From contig CM058236.1 of assembly GCA_030180135.1 (NCBI GenBank), positions 48,776,947 through 48,840,946 of the forward strand: 64,000 bases of DNA, read 5' to 3'. The notes beneath the pieces are model-generated. The model was not told the DNA's origin. It ran no database searches and saw only the letters and a list, made by a program, of their open reading frames with translations. This DNA is from Orychophragmus violaceus. Taxonomy: Eukaryota > Streptophyta > Magnoliopsida > Brassicales > Brassicaceae. Positions 11,301 to 21,922 of this stretch are shown piece after piece (the stretch's first letter is position 1; every line of letters starts with the position of its first letter). The translations under genes and the position numbers were made by a program.

Positions 11301-14300
11301 CAACACCTTCCAAAATATCAGGGTTTGCAGGAAAAAAAAAACTCTTCAATAGAAACTTTCATAACCTTTGATAGCAACAAAATCACAAGATCTCGATAGA
11401 AAGAACGCAAAAACCTTTAAAAATGCAACAAAATTAAGAGTCTTACGTTTGCAGTGGGTAACATAACAAGTGATGTATCAGCAGAAGTAGATTGTATCTT
11501 CCCCAGTTGTCACTGCCCATTTGCAACCCGATACCAAACGTGAAGTTCCTGAAATTACAATACAAGCACAATCACCACGAGTTCCCACAAATAAAGTTCT
11601 AGATCTCCCTTCAAGAAAAACAATAATACAACTTCACTCGGAAAAAAGCTAGCAAAGAGATATCAAGAGACAATATCATCTATTTACCTTGTTAATGAAA
11701 TAGTCAACATTATCCTTCCACTTTGGTTCTGTTCTTCCGCGTTCTCCACCGGACCTTCATCCTCTTTCCCTGCTGTGTACGGAGTCTCTGAGCTATGAGC
11801 AGTCTTCATCTTCTTGCTTCCTAAATTGTTCCTCTTAACTCCTAAAACCTTCTCCTTCCTCTTCTCTTCCTCTTTCTTTTCAGGTTCAGTTTCTTCCGCA
11901 GGCTGCACACTCCCTTTCTGATCTTCAGTCACACTACAAACATTAAACTTGGTCGGAAGCGACCGGAGAGGAAGACACACCCTTGAATTAGGCCGAGAGG
12001 AAGTGTCGGCGGCATGTCTCTAGGCTGATCACACTCGTCTTTCTTCCGGAGAGACTCAATCGACAAACCCAACACCACAAAATCAGAAATATATAATCTT
12101 AATCGAAAAGCCTTCCACGCAATCCGAACTACATAAACCCTAAATTTTTGTAATCGGTGCAATGAACGTGGAACGTCGGGAGGGCAAAAGCCAAAACAAA
12201 TCATCAAAGCTGATTACGAAGCTTCAATTTGGTCTTTAATGAGTTATTTCAAGCGACATTGGAGAAGGAGGCGACTCGACAAAAACATGTACACAACTGG
12301 ATTATGACGTGGGTGTAGGTTTTATTTTCATTGGTTTACATAGTTTTTTTAGTAAATGAGGTGTCAGTTTCTTCTTCAATACTGGTGCTGAGGTGTCAAC
12401 ACCAGGAGATGCAATTCACTTATTATAGTATTGATTAGAGTTTGACAAATCCCGGATTGAACCAGCATTTCTAAACTGAATTTTCCAAACTCATACCAAA
12501 TAGAATTGTAAAATAGCCCAAATAAATTAAAATTTATATGCTAAATTGATCTCGAACGGAACCAAATCAAACAATATAAAAACTAAATTGAATTGACTAA
12601 AATGTGTTTAAATCAATATTTTAATTATATATATATGTAAATATATTAAATCTTGTTGATAAAAAATAATATTAAATCTATAAACTTAGTTAAATTAGTA
12701 GATTTTTTTTTTATTATAATGTTTTTTATTAAAATCCAAAAAATATAATTTTGATCTGAAATGAGACTTATTTTTATAATCTGTAAAATCTGAAATATTA
12801 AAAACCCAAATCAAACCGAACTAAACTATAGTGATTATGAATGAGATCTATTTTTTAAAACTAAAAAAAAATTCGAACCCGAACATAATTTTTTTGAACT
12901 CAATTCGAACCAATTATAAAATAACCTGAATGTAATAGAATTTCATATACTAAATCAACCAATCTTGAACCAAATCAAAATATATAATAATTGAAGTGAT
13001 CAAAATTCATTTAAAAATAATATTTTAATTATATAATATATTAAATTTTTAGAATATTAGTTAAATTAGTACACTATTTGTGTTTCTCTTATACTTCTTT
13101 AAAAAAAAAAATCTAAAACAAAATATGTACTGGTCAGTCAAGTTGTCCATATTTCTAGTCCTTTGCAGACAAGCTGAGGCAATATAGCAACAGCCTCAAA
13201 GTACAATGAAAACAACCACAATACCTGATATTGTAAAGCAGATAACCAATTACAAAAAAAAAAAAAAAAACAAATTCCAGTGTCTTTGACAAGATCACGG
13301 ACCTCAAAAAAGGTAAACTTTTTGTGAATGAGAAGAGCTAAGAGTAGGCATAGAAGCACAAGGAACCAATGACGAAACATATGTTGCTCCCTGTCGTAAG
13401 TGACAGCCTTATTATACCTCATGTACCAAACAATTGAAAAGGAGCTTCCTAAGAACACCAACTTCATAAAGGTGTTGTAGACAAACACAAAGCTCGTGAA
13501 TGTAGAGTCATTCCAACGAAAATATGTAAGATAAACGTAAATGTAGAGTCATTCCAAGTTCCCAAATCAACTCTTACAGATGTATATGTTGTAACAACTC
13601 AAATAAACCTGGAAGATGAAAGAAGGAATACTCAAAATATATAAAAAGGTTTTGGGGGGGGGGGGGAATGTGTAAAGAGAAAGAAGATGACCACAAATAC
13701 CGTATTGATGCGCCTTTTCTATCCACATGTTTCACGATCATATCATCATAAATATAAATATAAAAATTTCCATGAAACATTTCAAAGGTTGTGTGTTTTA
13801 TAACTGATAGAATGCCACAAATATGGATGAGACATAGGTTCACAAACCTGCTACTGGTCAATACTCCCCAAGAGTCGTTCTACATCAGCGTTAACGTTTC
13901 CATTGGTTGCAAGTAATTCCCTTAAGTTCTCTGCTCTGTCATAGAATCCCATTTATTGTAGTTGTTGCAACTGAGTAGCAAAGCGTTCCTCAGGAGGAAC
14001 TGGAATCAAACAAAAACACGCTTCAATGGAACCGTCTCAATAGATTCATGAGAAGAACAAAAGTATAAGTCCCAGTGAATCTAACCATTGGGTTGGTTCT
14101 TGCCACTCAGGCCGCCAACACCAAGACTGCCAAACATATTCATCAATAAATCCATCCTTGCGTTGTTTCCTGTCCCTATAAACATTGCAATCATAATGAA
14201 TTATTCACTTTGTTACATGTGAAAATATATGTACTAAAAAAAAAAAACATATACAGAAGCAAAGAGTATAAAAGGCAACTATAAGTGAAACAACTAAAGC

Positions 14301-16234
14301 TTTTATATAATTCAGATACATATAATATCTTTACCAGTACCTGCAGCAGCAGCACCAGTTTGTCCCGGTTCCCTACAAAGAAGATGGATCGGGAACATGA
14401 ATACGGATTGATGGAAATATATATTAAAAACAGATATCAAACACTCTGGTAGCTTATGCCAATAAGGCAGGACCAAAGAGAAACAAAAATGTTTATGTTT
14501 CTATCCAAGTTTATTTCAACAATTAAAATGCTTCAGTCTTAATAAAGTTTACCAACGATAAGCCAAGTACTACATTACTAATGAATCAATTCATATCTTG
14601 CTTAAGATTAAGATCGTTCACCACCAATAAAATTATCTATTCACACTATTGTCTAAACACACAATATCCCAAAATACAATCAAGATATATAAAGGTAAAG
14701 AGATGGGTATCCACACTTACTGGCTGGCCGTATTCCTATTCTGATAGAAAAGTGATTGTTGTAGAGTCACTTGGCCGATTCAATTGCATGAGATGAACTC
14801 GTGGATCTACAATTTTGTCGATTCAGAAGTTAAATACATGAAAATGAGTTTAAACTCAGGATCGAGCGTATATAATTGGAGAAATGGAACCCTAAACCCA
14901 AAGGAAATCAAATTCGTCATGAAACTCAGCAATTCAAGTGACAATTTTGGTTCATCAATAAAACCCAGACGAAATCATAGTCGTAACCCAATGAATCAAA
15001 TTCACGGAGAAACGATGGATGAGAGAAATACAAGAAAACAACCTGACGGTGGAATGAGATCGAGAGGGGAAAGATGAGAGGCGGAGATTGTTCTCGCCTG
15101 AGGAACCCTAAACCACATCGACAACGGCTGAGATTGTTCTCTAGTTGAAACAATCGACTGAGAAAAAAGATCCCAGACCAAAAAACAAATTAAAGGGAGA
15201 GAGAAGGAAACACAGGTTGAGGATGACGTGGAGTTATGTTATAACTTGATTGGATCATCAAGTTTTTTCAGCTATTGACATGTCAACACCAGGGGACTTG
15301 AAATGGCTGAGTTGGCAACACCAGGGAGAGACATTGTTCTATTACTGTGTTGATTATATTAGATAATAAGAGCACCCCCATCAACGTTTCTTAGCCGGGT
15401 CTCTTAACAAAAATATAATATAAAATTTGTGGGCCCCACATGTACAGTATTAATACGGGCTCTAAAAACTGTTATTTAAGATACCGTCTCTTGTCTTGTA
15501 GCGCCGACGTGGCGCTACAGGATTGGTCCTTTTTTTAATTTTTTTTTCGTCAGTTTTTAAAAAAGAAAAAAAAAATGGAGTTAAGGAACCCACACGCGGT
15601 TTCACCGCTGTGAGTGCTCTAATGTATATAATAAAGAACCTGGTAACAACCACCACATCCAGTTCCATTGTTCCATAGTCGCGATGAAACACCACTGACT
15701 TCACCATTATTGATATCTCTTCCATATTCTCCATACCCACATGCTCCTCCTGCATTTAATCCGTACTTTTTATATTATCAATAATATATTTTTACCAACG
15801 GATTTTTGAAGAAATCTTATAACTAAACGTAATGTCATATTCGAATAAAAGACATGGAAACATAATATAAACGTTTTCATATATATATATATATATATAT
15901 AAATTAAGAGTAAATTTGTATATATATAAACATATATGTATATCTGATACATAAAAATAATATTAACTGTTGTGCTGTTCCTTTTAATGTAGATTTACCA
16001 ATCATGCTTAAGTAAATTTCTAAAAGAAATGAAGTAATATAAGTTAAAATACTAAAAGAAATGACATAATTAGAATATAAAATAGAAAAGAAAATAATAC
16101 GTACCAGGATTTGATTTGCAATCGGGGCTGCCATAATAAGTAGCTCTAGAGCTAACAAAGTCATCAGATAAACAAAGGAGAGGCAAAAGGACGATGACTT
16201 CAACAAACAGAAGAACGTTAGATTTCTTCATCAT
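8348..16234 (-). CDS. EXLB1: Expansin-like B1, 249 aa, split by a 6.7-kb transposon-filled intron
   Basis: Four exons on the minus strand: 16234-16105, 15749-15640, 8964-8653 and 8545-8348. All introns are GT..AG and the joined frame is 249 codons plus TAA, close to the Arabidopsis protein. Exon 1 starts MMKKSNVLLFVEVIVLLPLL, a clear signal peptide, followed by the start of the double-psi beta-barrel (SRATYYGSPDCK). Exon 2 carries GYGEYGRDINNGEVSGVSSR and NNGTGCGGCYQ. Exons 3-4 finish the barrel and encode the C-terminal cellulose-binding-like domain (LRFLVYGSAGINWVQSPNAL). Expansin-like B proteins are secreted wall proteins whose loosening activity is not established. Intron 2 (8965-15639) contains two nested Helitrons and a MITE, yet exons and splice sites are undamaged. 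Expression may still be affected by silencing marks on the intron. Confidence 0.93.
9467..12434 (-). mobile_element. Inner Helitron with captured myosin VIII fragment
   Basis: The 5' end reads TCAATACTATAATAAGTG on the minus strand (12434 downward, preceded by A). The 3' end has a hairpin with CCGCG/CGCGG-like arms and CTAG at 9470-9467 followed by T. Both ends closely resemble those of the outer Helitron, so the two belong to one family and this one inserted into the other. The cargo is a multi-exon piece of a myosin VIII gene. No Rep/helicase is encoded. Confidence 0.8.
9600..11545 (-). pseudogene. Captured myosin class VIII fragment (N-terminal region and part of the motor domain)
   Basis: Exon-sized pieces in order on the minus strand match a plant myosin VIII. 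They are: an SH3-like N-terminal part (LGKIQSTSADTSLVMLPTAN near 11460-11530); DILEGVEDLIHLSYLNEPSV (about 11270-11330); VNPFKNVDIYG and, after a frame change, ISAYQKAVDGPHVYVVADAA (about 10980-11100); the P-loop GESGDGKTET (about 10700-10726); SAMGKICGA (about 10400-10430); and NGERSYHIFYELCAGAS, SEYTYLNQNDCLTIDRVDD and ATVLWLGNIS (down to about 9600). Introns are kept, so capture was at the DNA level. The P-loop alanine is replaced (GESGDGKT for GESGAGKT), and there are frameshifts and stops. It cannot encode a working motor. Confidence 0.85.
13145..13550 (-). pseudogene. Captured ERD2-type ER retention receptor fragment
   Basis: The minus strand encodes VYNTFMKLVFLGSSFSIVWY, then FRHWFLVLLCLLLALLIHKK, then after an intron LWLFSLYFEAVAILPQL. 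These are membrane segments of the KDEL/HDEL receptor ERD2 that retrieves escaped ER proteins from the Golgi. The fragment covers only the middle of the family's seven-helix protein. The intron is retained and there are small deletions, for example within the sequence joining two helices where the HRTYD-type loop is shortened. It is cargo of the outer Helitron, not an active gene. Confidence 0.8.
13862..14380 (-). pseudogene. Captured ubiquilin/DSK2 C-terminal fragment with UBA domain
   Basis: The minus strand encodes an alanine-rich segment EPGQTGAAAAGTG, then MDLLMNMFGSLGVGGLSG, then PPEERFATQLQQLQ and, after an in-frame stop, MGFYDRAENLRELLATNGNV and NADVERLLG. This is the UBA domain end of a plant ubiquilin (DSK2), a shuttle that links ubiquitinated proteins to the proteasome. 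An E codon after LQQLQ has become TAA, so the piece is dead. Introns between the segments are retained, which shows DNA-level capture by the Helitron. Confidence 0.82.
14400..15200. other. 5' part of outer Helitron, cargo of unclear origin
   Basis: The stretch between the ubiquilin fragment and the Helitron 5' end has no recognisable coding sequence. Around 15040-15150 it looks like a gene leader (GA-rich, followed on the minus strand by AT-rich sequence), so it may be a captured 5'UTR, possibly of the same ubiquilin gene. Confidence 0.35.
15370..15619. mobile_element. 250-bp Harbinger-like MITE in EXLB1 intron 2
   Basis: The element is bounded by short inverted termini GAGCAC..GTGCTC and flanked on both sides by TAA (15367-15369 and 15620-15622), the 3-bp duplication expected for PIF/Harbinger elements. 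Inside, TGTAGCGCC/GGCGCTACA (15497-15519) forms a perfect 9-bp hairpin. Its right end lies about 20 bp from the splice donor of EXLB1 exon 2. It encodes nothing. Confidence 0.6.
15878..15901. repeat. (TA)n microsatellite in EXLB1 intron 1
   Basis: A run of TA dinucleotides lies between exon 1 and exon 2 of EXLB1. Confidence 0.85.
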
Positions 16235-16326
16235 ATTTGAAGACTATTTTAACAAGTGATTATTTGGGAAAAATAGATAGGTGGTGTTACAGAAGATATA
16301 TGAAGATAGAGGAGAAGTTTAATAGG

Positions 16327-16335
16327 GTATTTATA
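16327..16335 (-). promoter_or_regulatory. TATA box of EXLB1
   Basis: CTATAAATA on the minus strand lies about 95 bp upstream of the EXLB1 start codon at 16234, a normal distance for a plant TATA box plus short leader. Confidence 0.55.
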
Positions 16336-16539
16336 GTTGAAGATATGCGCTTTTTATTATATGTACTTTGATCGAGCATCGTTACTATTTTTTCTTTTCC
16401 ACTTGGCAAAAATATATCTCAAATTTATATTAGCTATACAACGCGTACTTGCATTACCTGATTTGATATTTTAGCTTGAGAGGCAAAAATGTATTAAACA
16501 AAAATGTTTACATCATATATACTAGGATCCGATCCGCAC

Positions 16540-17760
16540 TGAGCGTGCGGGTTTTTCTTCTTTTTATTCACATTTTAGAATTGTTTAATTTATAAAACTT
16601 AATTTAATATCATAATTTTATTATTGATGTATGGTAGTTAACCAATGATTGGTAGGTTTAAATTCTGTTGGGTCAAACAATTATTATTTTTATTTGTTTT
16701 TGAATGAGTTTTATACAACATTTGATTTATGTTAATCCGTTTTAGTATTTATATATGCATTTTAATTATTTTTTGGTGTTTTTAAGTCTTAGATATTAAA
16801 CTGATATGTTTTTGGTTTGTTTTTGAATGAGTTTTAGACAACTTAAAATTTGTTTGATTTGTTTTTAAAAATCGTGTCTTAAATGATGTTCCACAATATT
16901 TATACATAATGGGCCTTTGTAAGTGGATTAAGTTTGTTATTGTTTGACCAAATTTAAATTTTTTTTTTAAAACTTAAAAAGGACCATCAAAATATTTGTA
17001 TTCAACTAAATCTAAAAAAACAACTATCTATGATGCATAATATTCAATATATGTAAATCATTATACCAAATCTAAACTATAATATCTACTTTCCCAATTC
17101 AAAATTGAAGTTTCTTATAGATACAATTATTTTTATTTAACAGAACAAATATTAATAATATATCAATAGTCAAAATGAGTTTTCAAAATTACTACTCATG
17201 TAGATATATTGATAGGAAAATAATTATTTATATATATGGATTAAAAATCATTAATTAAATTTTGAGTTGACATATACCTACATTCACCATTTCGTTGTAG
17301 GCAAATTATGTAATTGTTTTAATAATAACATTTTTTAAATTATTTAAAAAATATTAAATTAGTTGACGTTATAAATATCATGATTTAAATACTGAGTTGA
17401 CATTTACCTACTAATATTATTATTTTATTTGAGATTAACAAATTTCAAATAAACATGCAATGTATGTTAAGATAAATAAAGATAACAACTACATCTATCA
17501 TAAACACAAAAAACTTTTGCATAAATAGTACCTTAATAAATACCAAAAATTGTATCAAACAAATTCACCAAAATATTACATGCCAATTAAAGATAAGTTC
17601 AAAAGAGTTATGGAATAAGAAAATAGTTACACAATACTTGGAATAGTAACCACTTGAAGAGTTCTTGCATTCGCTAATATTAAATCATGAGAAAAATTAG
17701 AAAATATAAATAATTACTTATTTTGTTAAAATGATGCTAAATTTTATAGTTAAATGTAAA
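16540..17760. other. AT-rich 3' part of the large Helitron
   Basis: About 1.2 kb of very AT-rich sequence between the Helitron 3' hairpin and the first RPA-like gene. I see no coding sequence, RNA gene or clear repeat. Confidence 0.5.
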
Positions 17761-17764
17761 TAAT

Positions 17765-18858
17765 TTACCACTCTTTGATGGAAGTGGTTTCTTCAATTTC
17801 TGGATCAAAGATAACATCAGAGATATCACCAGAATCTTCAAGTATTGGTACTCCTAAATATATAGTTAAACAAATTTGTTTCAATGATATATTAAGATTA
17901 TGCTTAGAAGTATTCTATAAATTATCAAAATAAAATATATTAACTTGAATTTTGCTTACTTGGGGAATTATCAACGCGCCAAAATCCCAAACACACAACA
18001 TTTTGTAATTTCCACTTGAGTTCCAAAGATCATAGAATTTCATAGCAACCCTACCCTTTGCAACACAATTGATGTATGTGTTGCTTCATAAAATTTATAG
18101 AAATTAGATATAATTCATGCAATCACAAAATATCAAAAATAAATGATAACTTTGTTAATTAAATGCTTACTCTCTTTCCTTGATCTTAAAATGAATTTTG
18201 TAATCTTGAGCTGTGGTGAGAGGTCCAACCCACATGATTGCACCAATTACATCTAAATAACATAGAATTTTGAATAGATATCACGATTTTTATAATATAG
18301 AGTATAAACATGCAACAAACTAATATTTTAAAAATTAAACCAAACATACTAATAGTGTAGAGATGTTCGACATTGCCTTGCAAGATGTTTTTGAATATCA
18401 CAAACTCATAGTACATATCATCAGAGATATTGTAGTGGTTGTCAACTTGGGTTGAATCCTCAAGCAAAATCTTCTTTTCAGCATAAGTGTTTCTAAACTT
18501 TCGGCTGATATGGATCACTTCGAAATTCTTCATACACATCCAAGACCTCTCTTCAAATTTGTCCTTGAATTTGTCTATAAACATCTGAGGTATGATAGCT
18601 TCGATTTTGTAACCCTGTAACAAAATAATTTAGAAAAAAATAGTTATCCCCAACAACATGTTTAGATTATAGATCAATAATAGCAAAGTATTATTAAATT
18701 TTTGGGCGAAGAAAACTTACGTATTCATTGGATATGATTACATGGATCTGTAAACCATTCATGCAATGACTTGTGAACCACTTCCGTATGATCTTTCCTC
18801 GAATATTCAGACAGGGTTCAGTACCATCAAGATCATAGAAATTTATAAAATCACCCAT
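17765..18858 (-). CDS. Helitron-borne RPA70-like OB-fold protein (5 exons)
   Basis: The product resembles the DNA-binding OB folds of replication protein A large subunits that plant Helitrons carry, thought to help single-strand handling in rolling-circle transposition. Exons: 18858-18721 (MGDFINFYDLDGTEPCLNI..), 18614-18350 (GYKIEAIIPQMFIDKFKDKF; EERSWMCMKNFEVIHISRKF), 18252-18171 (NVIGAIMWVGPL), 18083-17960 (TYINCVAKGRVAMKFYDLW) and 17853-17765. The first four join in frame with GT..AG introns. In the last exon the frame that looks coding (VPILEDSGDISDVIFDPEIE) is one base off the strict splice prediction, so either the exon border is wrong or there is a frameshift. At about 230 residues it has only the N-terminal and middle OB folds of a full RPA70. 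Confidence 0.65.
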
Positions 18859-19851
18859 AATTTCTCTTGGTGTTTGAAGAGTTTAACAATATAAGTTATG
18901 ATTTCAAAAGAACTTTCTTGTTTATGATGAAGCAAAAAAACGTTGTCTATGCCAATATATATAGAAAATTCAGAAATTTTGATTAGGTCTAAATGCTATG
19001 TGTAAATTGAATGTGATATTAATTTATTGTGTTAATTGAACATGAATTTTTTTTTTAAAGTAAAATAAATTAACAATGAATATTCTGATTGATGGAATAA
19101 TTCAATGTGTAACATTTATTAAGTTAAATGAATATTCACATTGTCGTCAACTCAACTTAATTAGATATTGGAAGCAAATTAAATATTCTCCAGTACCTAT
19201 CTTCATGGATATTCGTTTCGAAAACAGTTATCACAAATATAAATTCTATATTAATATATCTTCTTATAAAGACGCTATCTTTTAATATCTCTTCTTATAA
19301 AGATACTATCTTTCAATATACTCATAATTATAGTATTCATAATATAATTCTCATTAGATTTAGTTAAGTTATGATTAGTTTAGATATGTAAAAGATATCC
19401 AAACCCAAATATCAAGCATATTGTTAGTTGTTTGTTACAAAATTGAATGAAAAACATTTATTAGATTAGTATATATGGTAATTGTCAAGTCAAATCAGTA
19501 AACATCATGATTACAAATATTGGAAAGTGAACCAAAATTAATATGTAACATTTCTTGTTAAATGAATTTTCGAGCTCAAGATAAAGAAAAGTAAATTACG
19601 AAACTTTCACTTTTTGTTAATGATTCAAATTTAGTTTATATTTCATATAATTCATTTAGATTTGATATGGAAATTTCTTAATTTGTTATTCTTTGTCCTG
19701 GAAAATATTCTTTAACTAAAACAATCCATAACAAACTTTGAAAGCAATTTAATACACAAAACAAAGTACTTGACATGAGCTAAAAGAAGTCATAAGTAAA
19801 AAAAGAACAGTACCACGTTAGTTCAAACATACATAACCATTTTTTGACAAC
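18859..19851. other. AT-rich Helitron sequence, no gene seen
   Basis: AT-rich stretch upstream of the first RPA-like gene. Near 19800-19850 the minus strand may hold the last codons of the second RPA-like gene, cut off from its body by Copia-1: after the copia insertion point the sequence continues as a short lysine-rich open frame. Otherwise empty. Confidence 0.4.
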
Positions 19852-20215
19852 ATAAGTATCGAAACCCGAACTGTGTCGATCGAAACCCGAACTGTGTCGA
19901 TCGACACACATACTGTGTCGATCGACACACATACTGTGTCGATCGGCACACCACTATAAACTCAATATCAATGCGTATCCAATACACATCAATATGATCA
20001 TTACCATAATGATCATTCCCATATTTTACGCTTCCAGTTTGCTTAGGTGTGTGACCCTATAGGATCATATAAAACCGGCAGTAAGTCTACAACTTACAGA
20101 TTGCAAGAGGCTTCTAGCAAAACATTGCAACCGCCCAGTATTATATGAATGTCTGATCTCGACACACAACTATCAGGAGTGAGTACGAGGGTGATTTCAG
20201 GACATAATCCCAACA
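19852..20215 (-). repeat. Copia-1 3' LTR, truncated
   Basis: Matches the inner part of the Copia-1 5' LTR (same sequence from AGTATCGAAACCCG to ATAATCCCAACA). The outer 340 bp, including the TGTAGGATCG end, are missing. It holds four units of the 21-bp TGTCGATCGA repeat against two in the 5' LTR. Confidence 0.8.
19874..19952. repeat. TGTCGATCGACA palindrome array, 4 units at exact 21-bp spacing
   Basis: TGTCGA starts at 19874, 19895, 19916 and 19937. The core of each full unit is the palindrome TGTCGATCGACA. It lies in the Copia-1 3' LTR. Confidence 0.9.
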
Positions 20216-21922
20216 ATCTCCCACTTGTACTGGAATCATCAATTCCTATAATCCTTTTGTCTCTATATCTCGATTTGGCATAAGGCAAGATTAGTGTCAT
20301 CCTTATTAAGCCAACATCGTGTTTATCGAAATCCTGACCTTATACTGAACAATACAAACAACTGAACTACAATTCGTTTGAGTGCGGCCACACATTTTCT
20401 CAGTATCAAATCTTCGATAGGCCTTGAGATATTTATCTCCCGTTATTCAGGAGGGACAAATCCCATCTTGTTCCATCCCTGTTCCTATACACACTTCATG
20501 ATACACCTTAACAATGCCGTTATAGCCGCCAGTTACGGGTCGACGTTTGACAAGGTCAAAGTGTACCAATTCATATGCAAGAAAGCATGATGAACTCAGG
20601 TCTAAGGACTATACTCTATAGTCGTAATGAGAATCTCTTATGACACAGATATAACTATCTTGTAGACTTCTCATTAGCGGGTCATGTCCGATCATATGTT
20701 CATCAACATATATCTATGTGACTGACTGTGATACTCATATCATTGACTCCATGAAACTTAGTCAATAGTCACCTCACAAGCTAGTCTCTCGCAGTTGTCA
20801 GTGTCCCATTTTGACAACCTCGACTAGGGACAAAACATAATTTATGTCATTTATAACTTATAGGGTTTCATGATCAAGTCCTCAACTTGATGACCTATAA
20901 TATGACATAAACTTATTTTGGGACCATTATTTAGATCACAATAAATAATGCTGAAATCAAATTTCATTAAAAATTTCCAAAAGTATGTTTACAAGAGCAT
21001 CTTATTATAACTAAAATAAAACTAAAACTCCCACTAGAATCAAGATTACATCTTAAGATCTCTAATGCCCATAGCAGTAGTATGGAACTCATGCTTGGGC
21101 CTTGGGAGTGGCTTAGTCAGAGGATCAACGACATTCTCGTCCGTCGGAACTCGGCTGATCTTCACATCACCTCTATTTACGATATCACGAATTAGGTGAT
21201 ATCTCCTCTCTACGTGTTTGGACTTCTGGTGTGACATGGGTTCTTTCGCCTGAGCAATGGCTCCATTGTTGTCACAAAATAAAGACACTGGCTCCAAGAT
21301 ACTAGGAACCACACCAAGTTCAGTCATGAACTTCTTGATCCAAACAGCTTCCTTTGCCGCTTCAGAAGCAGCAACATATTCAGCTTACGTCATGGAATCA
21401 GCTACAGTATTCTGCTTAGAGCTCTTCCAGCTCACTGCACCGCCATTTAGACAGAAGACATATCCACACTGTGATCGGAAATCGTCTCTGTCCGTCTGAA
21501 AACTCGCATCGGTGAATCCATTCACCACAAGTTCTTCACTTCCTCCGTATACCAAGAACTTATCCTTGGTATGTCTCAAATACTTGAGAATATTCTTGAC
21601 AGCTGTCCAGTGATCTTCACCTGGATCAGATTGGTATCTACTCGTCATGCTTAACGCGTAAGCTACATCTGGACGAGTGCAGAGCATGGCATACATGATA
21701 GATCCTATTGCAGAAGCATAAGGAATCCTATCCATGCGTTCTCGCTCAGCACGTGTCGCCGGGCACTGCTTCTTGCTGAGACTAATGCCATGAGACATCG
21801 GTATGAAGCCCTTCTTGGAATCATGCATCTTGAATCTGTGCAACACCTTATCAATATAAGTGTCCTGGCACAATCCAATCAGCCTGTTCGTTCTATCTCT
21901 GTAGATTCTGATTCCAAGGATG

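Larger units (their letters stand above)
9043..15353 (-). mobile_element. Outer Helitron with captured ubiquilin and ERD2 fragments
   Basis: On the minus strand the element starts TCAACACAGTAATAGAAC (15353 downward, preceded by A) and ends with a GC-rich hairpin (CCGCG..CGCGG arms) 8 nt before CTAG at 9046-9043, followed by T. TC at the 5' end, a 3' hairpin plus CTRR, and insertion between A and T are the hallmarks of Helitrons. No Rep/helicase ORF is present, so it is non-autonomous. It sits within EXLB1 intron 2 and is itself interrupted by the inner Helitron. Its cargo is 13862-14380 (ubiquilin) and about 13145-13550 (ERD2-type receptor), both in the minus orientation. Confidence 0.82.

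Noticed and set aside
12475..13045. Two similar AT-rich segments as a new repeat family
   Set aside because: About 12475-12660 and 12890-13045 share many words, but similarity is patchy and could be composition; not solid enough to annotate.
13138..13488. A membrane protein gene of 116 aa
   Set aside because: The frame reads through the retained intron of an ERD2 fragment; the full receptor is not present.
13652..13668. G run as a regulatory quadruplex
   Set aside because: A single homopolymer in Helitron cargo; no separated G tracts, and it is easily a sequencing or slippage artefact.
15904..16206. 100-codon minus-strand hydrophobic frame
   Set aside because: Out-of-frame shadow of EXLB1 exon 1 continuing into intron 1.
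8348..16234. EXLB1 as a 5'-truncated pseudogene
   Set aside because: Exons 1 and 2 are present at 16234-16105 and 15749-15640 beyond the Helitrons and join in frame.
19874..19952. Regular 21-bp repeats as a CRISPR-like array
   Set aside because: Plant nuclear context, palindromic repeats with constant spacers of similar sequence, no cas genes; they lie in LTRs.
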